DNA of 64,000 bases from an uncultured beta proteobacterium. Its GTDB lineage: Bacteria; Pseudomonadota; Gammaproteobacteria; Burkholderiales; Burkholderiaceae. Under the pieces are notes generated by a model. It had not been told where the DNA came from and searched no databases. It was given only the letters and a program-made list of their open reading frames with translations. Every line of letters starts with the position of its first letter. Within the stretch, counting starts at the first letter, position 1. Location of the stretch: the NCBI GenBank assembly GCA_903900805.1, contig CAIUOP010000062.1:56920-120919 (forward strand). The letters are read 5' to 3'. The translations under genes were made by a program, and so were the position numbers. Below, piece after piece: positions 42,813 through 51,574 of the stretch.

Positions 42813-43712
42813 TTGCTCAAATCTTTTGCTAATCACGCAATAGTTGCTTTTCTTAAGCTACTTTCTATACTGCCTTATCAGCTTTTAATCGCCATTGGCT
42901 ACGGCTTAGGCTATATCGCTGCGCGCATTCCGGGAGACCGCAATCGGGTTGTAAAAACAAACTTGCATTTGTGTTTTCCCAAATTGAATACAACTGAAAT
43001 TGATCTATTGAGTAAACAACACTGGCGCTTGCTTGGTCGCAGCCTAGTTGAGAAAAGCATTATTTGGCTAGGCAGTAGAAAGCAACTGGCCGACATGATT
43101 GAGGTGAAATCTGCCGTGGATCTAACAAGCAGAAAGCCTCGCATTTTGGTCAATATGCATTTCACTGGAATTGAAGGTAGCATTATTTTGAGCGCGCTTG
43201 CAAAAGAGCAGAGCTGGCCTCGGACTTCAGGATTTTTTCAGAGAATGAAAAATCCATTCTTTAACCAAAAAATTATTGAATGGCGTAACCGCTTTGGCGG
43301 AAACTCAATTGATCGCCAAGGAAATTCAAAACAAATCATCCGAGAGATTCGTAATGGTGACTTCATTATCATTGCTCCAGATATTGATCTTGGTACAAAA
43401 GATTCTGAGTTTGTTCCCTTCTTCGGGATTGAAACTAATACTATTACTACTGTGTCGCGCCTGGCCAGGATTACCGGGGCTGATGTTTGCATGATGACGA
43501 CAACTTTAAAAGCCGATGAATCTGGCTATCTTTGTGAAATCAGCGAACCCTTAAAAGACTTCCCCGGGCCCGACCCTAAAACAGATACTGCTCGCTTAAA
43601 CCAATGCTTTGAAAAAGAAATTCTTCTTCGCCCAGCTGAATACTATTGGGTCCACAAGCGCTTTAAAAACCCCCCTGGAAACAAAGCCAACCCTTATAAG
43701 TCTTCCATCTAA
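42813..43712 (+). CDS. LpxL/LpxM-type lysophospholipid or lipid A acyltransferase
   Basis: 299 residues from a TTG at 42813. An N-terminal membrane anchor, the HxxxxE motif in 'NMHFTGIEGSI', and 'IIAPDIDLGTKDSEFVPFFG' place it in the late lipid A acyltransferase family. It is more distant from the copies at 19593 and 59617 than they are from each other. It probably forms a two-gene unit with carbonic anhydrase. Confidence 0.87.
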   Translation: MLKSFANHAIVAFLKLLSILPYQLLIAIGYGLGYIAARIPGDRNRVVKTNLHLCFPKLNTTEIDLLSKQHWRLLGRSLVEKSIIWLGSRKQLADMIEVKSAVDLTSRKPRILVNMHFTGIEGSIILSALAKEQSWPRTSGFFQRMKNPFFNQKIIEWRNRFGGNSIDRQGNSKQIIREIRNGDFIIIAPDIDLGTKDSEFVPFFGIETNTITTVSRLARITGADVCMMTTTLKADESGYLCEISEPLKDFPGPDPKTDTARLNQCFEKEILLRPAEYYWVHKRFKNPPGNKANPYKSSI

Positions 43713-43756
43713 GAAAGAGTGGCAATAACGTCCACTTTGGGTAATTGCCCGATAAT

Positions 43757-44500
43757 ATGGGCATGGAAGATAAAGTACGCGTTTCGAAACTGTTGTCTGA
43801 GTTAGGGCTATGTTCACGTCGTGAAGCAGACTCCTATATTGAGCAAGGCTTGGTCACAGTAGATGGTGAAGTGGTCAACGAGCTTGGCGTCCGTGCTTAT
43901 CGACATCAAAAAATTGAATTGCAGTCTGGCGCTAAAGTGCAGCAGGCTTCTCGTATCACGGTAATTCTAAATAAACCCGTTGGCTTCATCTCACACTTCG
44001 ATGATGAGCAGGAATACCAGCCGGCTGCCTCATTGATCACGCCTGATAACTACTTTGGCAGCCCCCTTGATAAGGGCCGTAACCCTCGCTTTAACACTAA
44101 AGGCTTGGCTCCTGCAGGTAGGCTGGATATTGACTCTACTGGGATGCTAGTGTTAACTCAAGACGGTCGAATTGCTAAATTATTGATTGGCGAAAATAGT
44201 CCGATTGAAAAAGAATATTTAGTCCGCGTTGAAGGGGCCCTTTCTTTCGAAGATTTGGATCGCCTTAAACATGGTCTATCTTTAGATGGAGTTGCACTAA
44301 AGCCAGCACAGGTGAGTTGGCAAAATGAAGATCAACTCCGCTTTGTATTGCGCGAGGGGCGTAAGCGTCAGATTCGTAGAATGTGCGAAATGGTTGGACT
44401 CAAGGTCATTGGTCTCAAGCGCGTCAGAATGGGTCGAATTTCACTCGGCCCACTCCCGCCTGGGCAATGGCGATTTGTAAGCCCTCAAGAGCAATTCTAA
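43757..44500 (+). CDS. RsuA/RluB/E/F-family RNA pseudouridine synthase
   Basis: About 247 residues. An N-terminal S4 RNA-binding domain ('VRVSKLLSELGLCSRREAD') precedes the catalytic domain with 'PAGRLDIDSTGMLVLTQDG', where the Asp in RLD is the catalytic residue, and 'REGRKRQIRRMCEMVG'. It modifies uridine in rRNA or tRNA; which site cannot be told. ATGs at 43757 and 43763 are both possible starts. Confidence 0.92.
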   Translation: MGMEDKVRVSKLLSELGLCSRREADSYIEQGLVTVDGEVVNELGVRAYRHQKIELQSGAKVQQASRITVILNKPVGFISHFDDEQEYQPAASLITPDNYFGSPLDKGRNPRFNTKGLAPAGRLDIDSTGMLVLTQDGRIAKLLIGENSPIEKEYLVRVEGALSFEDLDRLKHGLSLDGVALKPAQVSWQNEDQLRFVLREGRKRQIRRMCEMVGLKVIGLKRVRMGRISLGPLPPGQWRFVSPQEQF

Positions 44501-44556
44501 ATAAGCTCACCCGCTTATAATTGCGTCCAAACTAGATTAATAAGCGCAGAATTACC

Positions 44557-46185
44557 ATCAATACCACCACCTCCAGTACTCCAGGCTCAGAAGTATTACG
44601 ACGTCGCAGCTTTGCCATCATCTCTCACCCAGATGCTGGTAAGACTACGCTTACTGAAAAATTGTTGCTTTATGCTGGCGCAATTCAAATTGCTGGCAGC
44701 GTTAAAGCACGTAAAGCAAGCCGGCACGCGACCTCTGACTGGATGGAAATTGAGAAGCAACGTGGCATCTCTGTGGCTAGTTCTGTGATGCAAATGGAAT
44801 ATCGGGACTGCATCATCAATCTACTCGACACTCCAGGCCATCAAGATTTCTCTGAAGATACTTATCGCGTTTTAACAGCAGTAGACTCTGCTTTAATGGT
44901 AATTGATGCGGCGAATGGCGTCGAATCACAGACCTTACGTTTGCTTGAAGTATGTCGCGCTCGCAATACACCTATCGTCACCTTCATTAATAAAATGGAT
45001 CGCGAAGTAAAGCCGCCCATGGAATTGATGGACGAAATCGAAACCGCTCTTGGTATCGAAGTTGTCCCATTTACCTGGCCAGTAGGTATGGGCAAATCTT
45101 TTGCGGGCGTGATTGATATCGCCAATATGCGCATGCGTATGTTTAAAGCGGGTGAAGATCGCGTTACCGAAGACTCACATACTGTGGTTGATGTAAATGA
45201 TCCAGCACTTAAACAGCGCCTGGGTGCTGACTTAGAAAATGCCTTGACAGAAGTAGCGCTGATTAAGGAAGCAATGCCTGCATTTGACCGTGAAGCTTTC
45301 TTGGCAGGTCGCCAGTCCCCTGTATTCTTTGGCTCAGCTATTAATAATTTCGGCGTACGAGAGATCTTGAATACGCTAGTTGAGCTTGCGCCATCTCCAG
45401 GATCACGCAAAGCACTTCAGCGCGAAGTCAGTCCCGCTGAAAATAAATTTTCTGCCGTTGTCTTTAAGATTCAAGCCAATATGGATCCAGCACATCGTGA
45501 CCGCGTAGCATTTTTACGTATCTGCTCAGGACATTTTCAACGCGGCATGAAATTAAAGATTTGTCGTAATAATAAAGAAGTGCGTACCAATAATGCATTA
45601 TCTTTTCTTTCGCAAAGACGCGATATTTTAGATGAGGCATTTCCGGGAGACATTATTGGCCTGCCTAACCATGGCTTGCTTCGCCTGGGTGACACGCTTA
45701 CTGAAGGCGAGCAATTGCAATTTACCGGGCTACCATTTTTTGCCCCTGAAATTTTTCGTATGGTTGAATCAGCAGATCCCATGCGCTCTAAGCAGCTCAG
45801 AACTGGCTTGATGCAACTTGGTGAGGAGGGTGCTATTCAGGTCTTTCGCCCTATGGCTGGCGGCACAATGCTCTTGGGGGCCTTTGGTCAACTGCAATTT
45901 GAGGTCGTGAGTCATCGCCTACAAACAGAATATGGCGCTGAAGTTCGCTTGCTGCCGGCACGCTATAACTTAGCACGCTGGGTAAGCTCAGATGATCCTG
46001 TTGCCTTGAAAAAATTTATCCAGGAAAATATTCATCGTATGGCAGAAGACGTTGTTGGGGCATCTGTTTTCCTGGCATCTCATAAGTCAGAGCTTGATGT
46101 AGCTCAACAGCGCTGGGAATCAATTCAGTTCCATGCCCTTAGAGAACATGCTGGCCTAATTTATCAATCAGACTTGGCAGGTTAA
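44557..46185 (+). CDS. prfC: peptide chain release factor 3, with no canonical start codon
   Basis: The frame encodes 'RRRSFAIISHPDAGKTTLTE', the P-loop of RF3, and then the full GTPase and C-terminal domains of RF3, which removes RF1/RF2 after termination. No ATG, GTG or TTG occurs in this frame between the stop at 44533 and the TTG at 44662, which lies after the P-loop. Starting at ATC 44557 gives INTTTSSTPGSEV, a sensible N-terminus; ATT at 44536 or 44551 are alternatives. I place the start at 44557 as the most likely but it is unproven. Confidence 0.88.
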   Translation: MNTTTSSTPGSEVLRRRSFAIISHPDAGKTTLTEKLLLYAGAIQIAGSVKARKASRHATSDWMEIEKQRGISVASSVMQMEYRDCIINLLDTPGHQDFSEDTYRVLTAVDSALMVIDAANGVESQTLRLLEVCRARNTPIVTFINKMDREVKPPMELMDEIETALGIEVVPFTWPVGMGKSFAGVIDIANMRMRMFKAGEDRVTEDSHTVVDVNDPALKQRLGADLENALTEVALIKEAMPAFDREAFLAGRQSPVFFGSAINNFGVREILNTLVELAPSPGSRKALQREVSPAENKFSAVVFKIQANMDPAHRDRVAFLRICSGHFQRGMKLKICRNNKEVRTNNALSFLSQRRDILDEAFPGDIIGLPNHGLLRLGDTLTEGEQLQFTGLPFFAPEIFRMVESADPMRSKQLRTGLMQLGEEGAIQVFRPMAGGTMLLGAFGQLQFEVVSHRLQTEYGAEVRLLPARYNLARWVSSDDPVALKKFIQENIHRMAEDVVGASVFLASHKSELDVAQQRWESIQFHALREHAGLIYQSDLAG

Positions 46186-46431
46186 TTATTTGCTTTTACT
46201 CTGAGGCAGCTTGCAATCAAAAATTGCTACTAGCGGTGTGTCTGCATTTCTAAAAGAGGCAATCTTGCCATATTGAGCGCAATAGTCACTTGCCCTGTTG
46301 CTTAGTTGCTCAATGGACTCGCCGCTGCTATTCAAAAAAGTAACGTGATTTGCATCAGAAGCATCCGTAAAAACAGCGGCACAAGCGCTTAACAGAGCTA
46401 AACACAATACTCCCGAAATATAAGTTTTCAT
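46186..46431 (-). CDS. small lipoprotein of unknown function
   Basis: 81 residues. A signal peptide with lipobox LLSAC is followed by a short soluble domain with two further Cys (DYCAQYG and IFDCKL) that may form a disulfide. No family recognised. It abuts the prfC stop in convergent orientation and lies 19 bp after a DUF2798 gene. Confidence 0.75.
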   Translation of the reverse strand: MKTYISGVLCLALLSACAAVFTDASDANHVTFLNSSGESIEQLSNRASDYCAQYGKIASFRNADTPLVAIFDCKLPQSKSK

Positions 46432-46450
46432 AAAACGTATTCCTGGTTAT

Positions 46451-46687
46451 TCAATGACTGGATCGGCTTAATTTTTCAAGCAATGTGTCAGTTGCCTTGC
46501 TTGAAAATGGCCTATAAATCAAAATACATACAATCGCGACAGGATAGGCTAAGGCCCAGACCTCTAACCATACTGAAAAGAAATTTGCCGAAAGCCCAAG
46601 GCGCGCAAAAGTAGTTACAAGCGTGATGGTCAAAGACACCAGAAAGCCCATAATCAGTGAGAAGATGATATTTGGAAGATTAATCAT
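46451..46687 (-). CDS. small DUF2798-like membrane protein
   Basis: 78 residues with two membrane helices, 'IIFSLIMGFLVSLTITLVTT' and a second around residues 38-60. The pattern resembles DUF2798, function unknown. It lies upstream of the small lipoprotein gene, probably in one unit. Confidence 0.7.
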   Translation of the reverse strand: MINLPNIIFSLIMGFLVSLTITLVTTFARLGLSANFFSVWLEVWALAYPVAIVCILIYRPFSSKATDTLLEKLSRSSH

Positions 46688-46814
46688 GCCTACATCATAG
46701 CGCCTGAACTTTTAAGCTGGTATTCTGAACTGTGATCACTATTTTGCGCCCTAGATAGGGGGATCTCTTGAGTATCCCTCTTGAATTCATCATTTCATTA
46801 GTCTAGGAAAACTC

Positions 46815-46994
46815 ATGGCTGCAGGCCAAAATCAAAGAAACAGAAAAAACGATCCCATGCTTACCAAAACAGGTAAACCGCGCCTTGGGCCACTAAACGC
46901 TACCCAGCTCAATAAGTTACTAGAGGCTAGCACTAAGCCAAAAGAGAAAAGCAAGATCTTGCGAGCGATACAGAAACAGACTGTTGTTGCATAA
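46815..46994 (+). CDS. small basic protein of unknown function
   Basis: 59 residues from ATG 46815, 7 nt after an AGGAAA ribosome-binding site. It is rich in Lys, Arg, Gln and Asn, without membrane segments; the middle reads 'KPRLGPLNATQLNKLLE'. An intrinsic terminator starts 6 bp after the stop, so a complete small gene with signals on both sides is likely. No function assigned. Confidence 0.7.
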   Translation: MAAGQNQRNRKNDPMLTKTGKPRLGPLNATQLNKLLEASTKPKEKSKILRAIQKQTVVA

Positions 46995-47000
46995 ATACTA

Positions 47001-47025
47001 AGCCCCGATATTTCGGGGCTTTTTA
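47001..47025 (+). terminator. intrinsic terminator after the small basic protein gene
   Basis: An 8-bp perfect stem AGCCCCGA/TCGGGGCT with a 4-base loop followed by TTTTT on the plus strand. Confidence 0.9.
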
Positions 47026-47043
47026 CTTGGCTCCCAAAAATAT

Positions 47044-47943
47044 TTAAGCCCTCTTTACCAACATTCTTTTTCCCAGGATGACAGTGGATACTACTAAGAA
47101 GGCGAATACTAAATTCATTACCGTAAGCGAATCCCCGAGCAAAATACTGGCTGCTATAAGCGTACAAAATGGTTGCATCAGCTGAACTTGACTCACTCGC
47201 GCAATGCCACCAATAGCTAGCCCTTCGTACCAAAAGAAGAAGCCAATAAACATCGAGAAAAGGCTTAAATAAATAAAGCTAGTCCAGGCTAAAGGGCTCG
47301 CATCAAGGTACTGCATGTTAAATGTGAAATAGCTCATCACAATATTGACAGGGAGCGAAATTACGAGCGCCCAAGAAATCACTATCCGTGGGTTCATCTT
47401 TCTAGAAAGCTCCCCACCCTCTACATATCCAACGCAAGCACAAATACCACCAAGCACTAATAAGCCGTCTATATAAGTAAAGCTTCCTAAGTTTTTTAGT
47501 AGGGCATAAGCGACTACTAAGGCTGCGCCCAATAAAGAAACCAGCCAAAAACCAAGAGATGGTCTTTCTTTAAAACGAATAACGCCAATAACAGTTGTAG
47601 CTAAAGGCATCATGCCCAGGATCACTGCGCCGTGTGATGAAGAGCCCTCAGTCATGGCGACGGTAGTGAAAATTGGAAAACCGAAAACTACCCCTAAGGC
47701 AATCACTACAAACTTAGAAAAATCAGTCTTGGATGGTGTGAGCTCTTTTTTAGCCAGTAGATATGCCAAAGCAACTATGCCCGCAAGTGTCGCTCGACCA
47801 AATGCAATGAAGTATGGATCAAAGCTAAGAACTGCAATTTTACTTACCGGTAAAGTTAAACTAAAAATCAGAATGCCAATAAAACCGATCAGCATCCCTT
47901 TGGTTTCTTTATTCACTATCACCCTTTTTATATATGAAGCCAT
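47044..47943 (-). CDS. EamA/DMT-superfamily transporter
   Basis: About 299 residues from the ATG at 47943 (an ATG at 47979 is also in frame). Ten hydrophobic helices in two EamA repeats; 'GFIGILIFSLTLPVSKIA' starts the first. A drug/metabolite exporter of unknown substrate. Convergent with the small basic protein gene and divergent from the phosphoglycerate-mutase-like gene. Confidence 0.87.
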   Translation of the reverse strand: MASYIKRVIVNKETKGMLIGFIGILIFSLTLPVSKIAVLSFDPYFIAFGRATLAGIVALAYLLAKKELTPSKTDFSKFVVIALGVVFGFPIFTTVAMTEGSSSHGAVILGMMPLATTVIGVIRFKERPSLGFWLVSLLGAALVVAYALLKNLGSFTYIDGLLVLGGICACVGYVEGGELSRKMNPRIVISWALVISLPVNIVMSYFTFNMQYLDASPLAWTSFIYLSLFSMFIGFFFWYEGLAIGGIARVSQVQLMQPFCTLIAASILLGDSLTVMNLVFAFLVVSTVILGKRMLVKRA

Positions 47944-48026
47944 TGTATTGACAATCTCATGGGGGTGCTTCTGGAGCATTGTTGAGCGTGGGTCCTCAAG
48001 AAATCATTAACCCTTATGATTGCTAT

Positions 48027-48671
48027 ATGACTACAACTCGCTTTTGCTTAGTGCGCCACGGAGAAACCGATTGGAATGCTGCGCGCCGCTTACAGGGCTA
48101 TACCGATATTCCTCTGAATGCTCGTGGCTTTTCTCAGGCCATCCAGATCGCAAAGATCCTTAAGAATAGTAATTTTCAGTTTGATGTTCTCTACACCAGC
48201 GATTTGCAGAGAGCAAAACAAACCGCCAATGCAATCGAGGGCTTGTATGCCGTTTCTGCCATTACCCATAGCTCACTAAAAGAACGCCATCTTGGCGCTC
48301 TTCAGGGCCTTACCATTAATGAAGCGCCACTTTTAGAGCCAGAGCTTTGGGAAATTCACCTCAGCCGAGATATTCATCATGAATTACGCGGCGGAGAAAG
48401 CATCTTGCAGTTTGCAAACCGCATCAAAACTGCTCTTGGAGATATTCAAGAAAAACATGCTGGTAAAACGATCTTGGTAGTCAGCCATGGCGGGGCCTTG
48501 GATATGATGTATCGAATAGCAAGCAATCAAGCGCTAGATGCCGAGAGAGTGGTAGCCGTTCCAAATGCATCGCTTAACTGGATTAGTTACGATGGGTCGA
48601 ACTGGAAAGTTGATGGCTGGGCAGATACTAGTCATCTAGATGGATTGGCCTTAGATAATTTAGATCTATAA
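48027..48671 (+). CDS. histidine phosphatase (phosphoglycerate mutase-like) family protein
   Basis: 214 residues from ATG 48027. 'FCLVRHGETDWNAARRLQG' has the phospho-accepting His, 'SLKERHLGALQG' the catalytic Glu, and 'VVSHGGALDMM' the second His. It may be a phosphoglycerate mutase, an alpha-ribazole phosphatase or a broad phosphatase. Confidence 0.9.
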   Translation: MTTTRFCLVRHGETDWNAARRLQGYTDIPLNARGFSQAIQIAKILKNSNFQFDVLYTSDLQRAKQTANAIEGLYAVSAITHSSLKERHLGALQGLTINEAPLLEPELWEIHLSRDIHHELRGGESILQFANRIKTALGDIQEKHAGKTILVVSHGGALDMMYRIASNQALDAERVVAVPNASLNWISYDGSNWKVDGWADTSHLDGLALDNLDL

Positions 48672-48748
48672 AATATTGAATCTGAAACTATTTCTTAAGG
48701 CACAGGTCTATCCACTGATCGCCTACCGATTCAGGTAAAGTATTAATA

Positions 48749-48774
48749 AATAAGCCACCGCCAGGTGGCTTATT
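48749..48774. terminator. bidirectional intrinsic terminator
   Basis: An 11-bp perfect stem AATAAGCCACC/GGTGGCTTATT with loop GCCA, between the converging phosphatase gene and the 63-residue orphan. The CCACC/GGTGG core resembles the array terminators further right, but no tRNA-like tail follows. Confidence 0.85.
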
Positions 48775-48783
48775 TTCATTACA

Positions 48784-48975
48784 TCACTTGGCTGAATATC
48801 CTTTATTTTGCTGTGATGCACAGAAGTCAACAATCACATCTGCAAAACTCAAATAGCGAGAATTGCTCTTTCTAAATTGATCAATTTCTGCAGCAAGCGG
48901 TGAAGCTCCGCCCTTAAAATCTGCATCCTCGTATCCCGGGTGATATGGCGCCTCTTCAACAAATTTGTTTGTCAT
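48784..48975 (-). CDS. 63-residue protein of unknown function downstream of a glycine riboswitch
   Basis: 63 residues, ATG at 48975 preceded by a GAGG at about 6 nt. Soluble, acidic-aromatic N-terminus ('VEEAPYHPGYEDADFKGG'), one Cys. I do not recognise it. It is the first full-size gene on the strand that carries the tandem glycine riboswitch, but it lies about 130 nt past the riboswitch terminator. Confidence 0.65.
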   Translation of the reverse strand: MTNKFVEEAPYHPGYEDADFKGGASPLAAEIDQFRKSNSRYLSFADVIVDFCASQQNKGYSAK

Positions 48976-49071
48976 ACATTAACCTCATTCAGTGTGTACT
49001 CAAAAGCGGTATCGCTATTAAGTAATTTAGAAATAAAACTACCTTGGCAGATCAATAAATTTACTACTGAA

Positions 49072-49092
49072 TTATTTACAAAGGTTTTGCAT
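49072..49092 (-). other. 6-codon mini-ORF after the glycine riboswitch terminator
   Basis: Minus strand: TAGGAG, 8 nt, then ATG CAA AAC CTT TGT AAA TAA. It is the first start codon after the terminator, with the strongest ribosome-binding site in the leader. It may be a leader peptide or the residue of a lost gene that the riboswitch used to control. Confidence 0.4.
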
Positions 49093-49105
49093 AAAAGATT
49101 CTCCT

Positions 49106-49153
49106 AAAAACGGCCCATCAGTTGCGTGGCAATTGCCATGCAGATGGATGCCG
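49106..49153 (-). terminator. terminator at the end of the glycine riboswitch
   Basis: On the minus strand CGGC-ATCCATC pairs with GATGG-GCCG, with an inner TGGCAATTGCCA palindrome, and is followed by TTTTT. It begins at the last bases of the second aptamer, as expected for an expression platform. Confidence 0.75.
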
Positions 49154-49340
49154 CTCCCCCTGTCCCTGATACCTGAGAGATTCACCCTAAGCCTGGCTTA
49201 GGACTTGCTCCTTCGGTGCACCATAAAAATGGTGGCTCTCCAGACGGCTATTTAGGATAAGCAGTACCTTCCTGTGGGATACCTGAGCGTTTATGGGAGG
49301 TTGCGCCTTCGGTGGAGGGTTGCCCCTCACTCTCCTGCTT
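49151..49340 (-). promoter_or_regulatory. tandem glycine riboswitch (two aptamers)
   Basis: Minus strand: first aptamer has GGAGAGTG, CACCGAAGGCGCAA and CTCAGGTAT then CACAGG; the second has TGGAGAGCC, CACCGAAGGAGCAA, CTCAGGTAT and GGGACAGGGGG. These are the conserved blocks of the glycine riboswitch in tandem order. Such switches usually turn on glycine cleavage (gcvT) or a glycine/alanine transporter. Neither lies downstream here. Confidence 0.95.
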
Positions 49341-49396
49341 CAGAAAATTATATCCCGACACTCTAAATTACAGTCCAATTATTTATAACAGTTGCT

Positions 49397-50137
49397 TTAA
49401 AAAGACATGGCTAGGATGGATGCCCCCGAAATCAGCATTACCAGCTCCATTAGCAATAAAAACTTCTTTTCAGGTAAGGCCAAAACAATTCTTTTGGAAA
49501 AGATGGAGCCCAATAATACGCAACTGCCAATCAATAGACCTTGAATAATGGCCCTAGTATTTAAAAATCCTAGCTGATGAAAAGTAATGCCTTTGGTAAA
49601 CAAAATAGATAGGGTGCTAGCAGCCTCGGTACCTAAAAAAGCGCCTTTACTCAAACCAAATGCTAAAAAGAATGGCGTATTAATCGCGCCCGTTGTCGCT
49701 ACAATGCCAGTGAGATAGCCAATCCCAGCGCCAACTAAACTCATTTGCCATAGCTTAAGATAAAAATTCTGTTTGCGCATCCACCTGCGAATTGGAATGA
49801 GCAGAATGAGAAAAAGTCCAAGAGTAATTTCAATTAGTCGATCGTTCAGGGTGACTAAGGTATTCACGCCCAATATCACTGCAGGTATTGCGGTGATGCT
49901 ATAGATAAAACACACTTTCCAATTGATTACGCTCCACCATAAAAAAATACGGGAGAGATTTGCGACTGTGGCAACTAGCGCAATCACTGGAATTGCTTGA
50001 ATTGGGCCGTAAAAATACACCAAGGCTGGCATTAAGATAATCGTAGTCCCAAAACCGATCACCCCACCCAAAACGCCTGCGCCTAAACCCAAGAAACCAA
50101 GGACAAAAGCTTGGGTGAGCAGCTCTTGAAAAGTCAT
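49397..50137 (-). CDS. TauE/SafE-family sulfite exporter-like permease
   Basis: About 246 residues from ATG 50137; the frame extends to 50185, overlapping the VOC gene. Seven to eight helices with glycine-rich 'GLGAGVLGGVIGFGTTIIL' at the N-terminus and 'IGYLTGIVATTGAINTPFFL' at the middle, both TauE/SafE hallmarks. Substrate unknown. Confidence 0.87.
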   Translation of the reverse strand: MTFQELLTQAFVLGFLGLGAGVLGGVIGFGTTIILMPALVYFYGPIQAIPVIALVATVANLSRIFLWWSVINWKVCFIYSITAIPAVILGVNTLVTLNDRLIEITLGLFLILLIPIRRWMRKQNFYLKLWQMSLVGAGIGYLTGIVATTGAINTPFFLAFGLSKGAFLGTEAASTLSILFTKGITFHQLGFLNTRAIIQGLLIGSCVLLGSIFSKRIVLALPEKKFLLLMELVMLISGASILAMSF

Positions 50138-50159
50138 GCTGTCTAGATAGCTTAAGAAA

Positions 50160-50582
50160 TTAAGGAAGTAGCTCGCTAATCTCAATCAAATTTTGATCAG
50201 GATCACGAACGTAAACCGAGTTAATTTTTGCAGTTGCTCCGGTACGAATAATAGGGCCCTCAATAATTGGCCAAGCTTCTTTCTCTAGCTGACGAATAAC
50301 TTCCGTCAGCGGTCTATCAGCAAGAAAGCAAAGGTCCAGAGCGCCTGGGGTTGGGGTATTTGCTTTGGGCTCAAACTCCCTGCCCTTAATATGTAAATTG
50401 ATCTTTTGGGTTCCGAACTTAAACGCTTTGCGCTCAACTGGGGGAGTCCCGCCAATAAATACCTCTAATTTCATACCCAATACGCGAGTGTAAAAATCAA
50501 TGCACTCAGCCTCTTTTGCCGTAGTTAAAACAAGATGATCTAAATGGTCAATCACACAAATTGCCTTCAATTTTGCGGGCAA
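50160..50582 (-). CDS. VOC-family (glyoxalase/dioxygenase fold) protein
   Basis: 140 residues. 'IDHLDHLVLTTAKEAECIDFY' region opens a vicinal-oxygen-chelate domain, 'INLHIKGREFEP' and 'VYVRDPDQNLIEISEL' close it, with His and Glu metal ligands. Similar to the small VOC proteins called virulence or glyoxalase-like. Upstream of and close to the TauE gene, probably one unit. Confidence 0.88.
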   Translation of the reverse strand: MPAKLKAICVIDHLDHLVLTTAKEAECIDFYTRVLGMKLEVFIGGTPPVERKAFKFGTQKINLHIKGREFEPKANTPTPGALDLCFLADRPLTEVIRQLEKEAWPIIEGPIIRTGATAKINSVYVRDPDQNLIEISELLP

Positions 50583-50659
50583 GCATTCGCCAAAGTTTTA
50601 CCAGCAAGGCGATCTTTTCCCAAGGTAAATATAAAGAGGCGGCACTACCTTGGTAGCAA

Positions 50660-51331
50660 CTAGCCTAAGAGACCGCCCACTAAACTCATTGTTAGGCCCA
50701 GCAAGGTTGCATTAAAAATAAAGGATAAAAGGCTATGTGTAGTAACCAGACTTCTAATTTTCTGATCCGCAATAATAACGTCAGCGGTTTGACAAGTCAT
50801 TCCGATCACGACTGAAAAATGAAAGAAGTCTGCGTAGCTTGGGTATCTAGTGCCGGCGAAAATAAGTGGTGTTAATACAGCATCTTCTTTGAAGTTCATA
50901 TAATAAGCGCGCGCATAATGAACGGCATAAGCCGTATGCAACACTAACCAAGAAATAAAAAAGGTGCCTCCTGTCATTATCACGCCAAGTATGCGATCTT
51001 TAAGAGGCATTTCGCTCATGTCACCAACGTGAATAAAAATAGCCGTCAAACTCACGGCACTCGCAAGAAGAGAAACGACGTAGATGAATGATTGGCCTTC
51101 ATCTTGATGATTGCTAAGGTGAGAAACTTTTCCTCTATTGAAATACTGCATCATCACAAATACTGAGATCAAATAGGTTAATGAGGCACAACTCCATGCC
51201 ATTAAAAAACGAGTAGATGGGTGGTGCCCCTCAAGCAAAAAGAATGCGGCAATACCTGCAATGGCTGAATATAAAAGTCGATTCTTTGCTCTAATTAAGA
51301 ACCAGCGAAGTTTTTTGTATTCCTGTTGCAT
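50660..51331 (-). CDS. DUF1345 family membrane protein
   Basis: 223 residues with five or six membrane helices. The block 'AVHYARAYYMN' and 'YPSYADFFHFSVVIGMTCQTAD' are characteristic of DUF1345. Function unknown. Its stop codon is followed at once by a possible remnant of the array element (CTTGGTAGC...AACTAG), so it may be the leftmost unit of the array; that is weak. Confidence 0.87.
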   Translation of the reverse strand: MQQEYKKLRWFLIRAKNRLLYSAIAGIAAFFLLEGHHPSTRFLMAWSCASLTYLISVFVMMQYFNRGKVSHLSNHQDEGQSFIYVVSLLASAVSLTAIFIHVGDMSEMPLKDRILGVIMTGGTFFISWLVLHTAYAVHYARAYYMNFKEDAVLTPLIFAGTRYPSYADFFHFSVVIGMTCQTADVIIADQKIRSLVTTHSLLSFIFNATLLGLTMSLVGGLLG

Positions 51332-51495
51332 AAAATCCTCTAATAATCTCTTCTCATAATATGCGATCGGGACTAAAAGTAAATATAGTTAAGCTACGAT
51401 ATAAAAGGTCTACAGTAACAGCTGAAACTTTAGAATGCTAGTAATAGAGCAAGATCGTCCAAACTCATCAAATCTCATCGATCAAATCAATAGAA

Positions 51496-51560
51496 AATGC
51501 CCCGTACAAAGCAGGGCATTATTTTAATTTTGTGACTCATGGCAGAATTGGTCAGGACCT
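51496..51560 (-). repeat. eroded copy of the array element (terminator plus tail remnant)
   Basis: AATGCCCC...GGGGCATT-like hairpin (51496-51521, stem ATGCCC/GGGCAT around GTACAAAGCA) then a T-rich spacer, then GTGACTCATGGCAGAATTGG and TCAGGACCT. The tail aligns with the copy at 61719 (GTGACCAGGGGCGAAATTG). It sits 15 bp from the TPR gene's stop, the same place as in clear units. Confidence 0.5.
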
Positions 51561-51574
51561 AGGACATCCAAGTC

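Noticed and set aside
47001..47040. Array element after the small basic protein gene (terminator then CTTGGCTCCC)
   Set aside because: Only CTTGG is shared, the stem is different and it is on the other strand's gene; an ordinary terminator explains it.
46832..47233. 133-codon minus-strand frame
   Set aside because: It overlaps both the EamA gene and the small basic protein gene and a terminator in another frame, with no family resemblance; a shadow.
50649..50670. Array tail after the DUF1345 gene
   Set aside because: CTTGGTAGC and AACTAG match, but the middle of the tail is missing and no terminator is present; mentioned only as a possibility.
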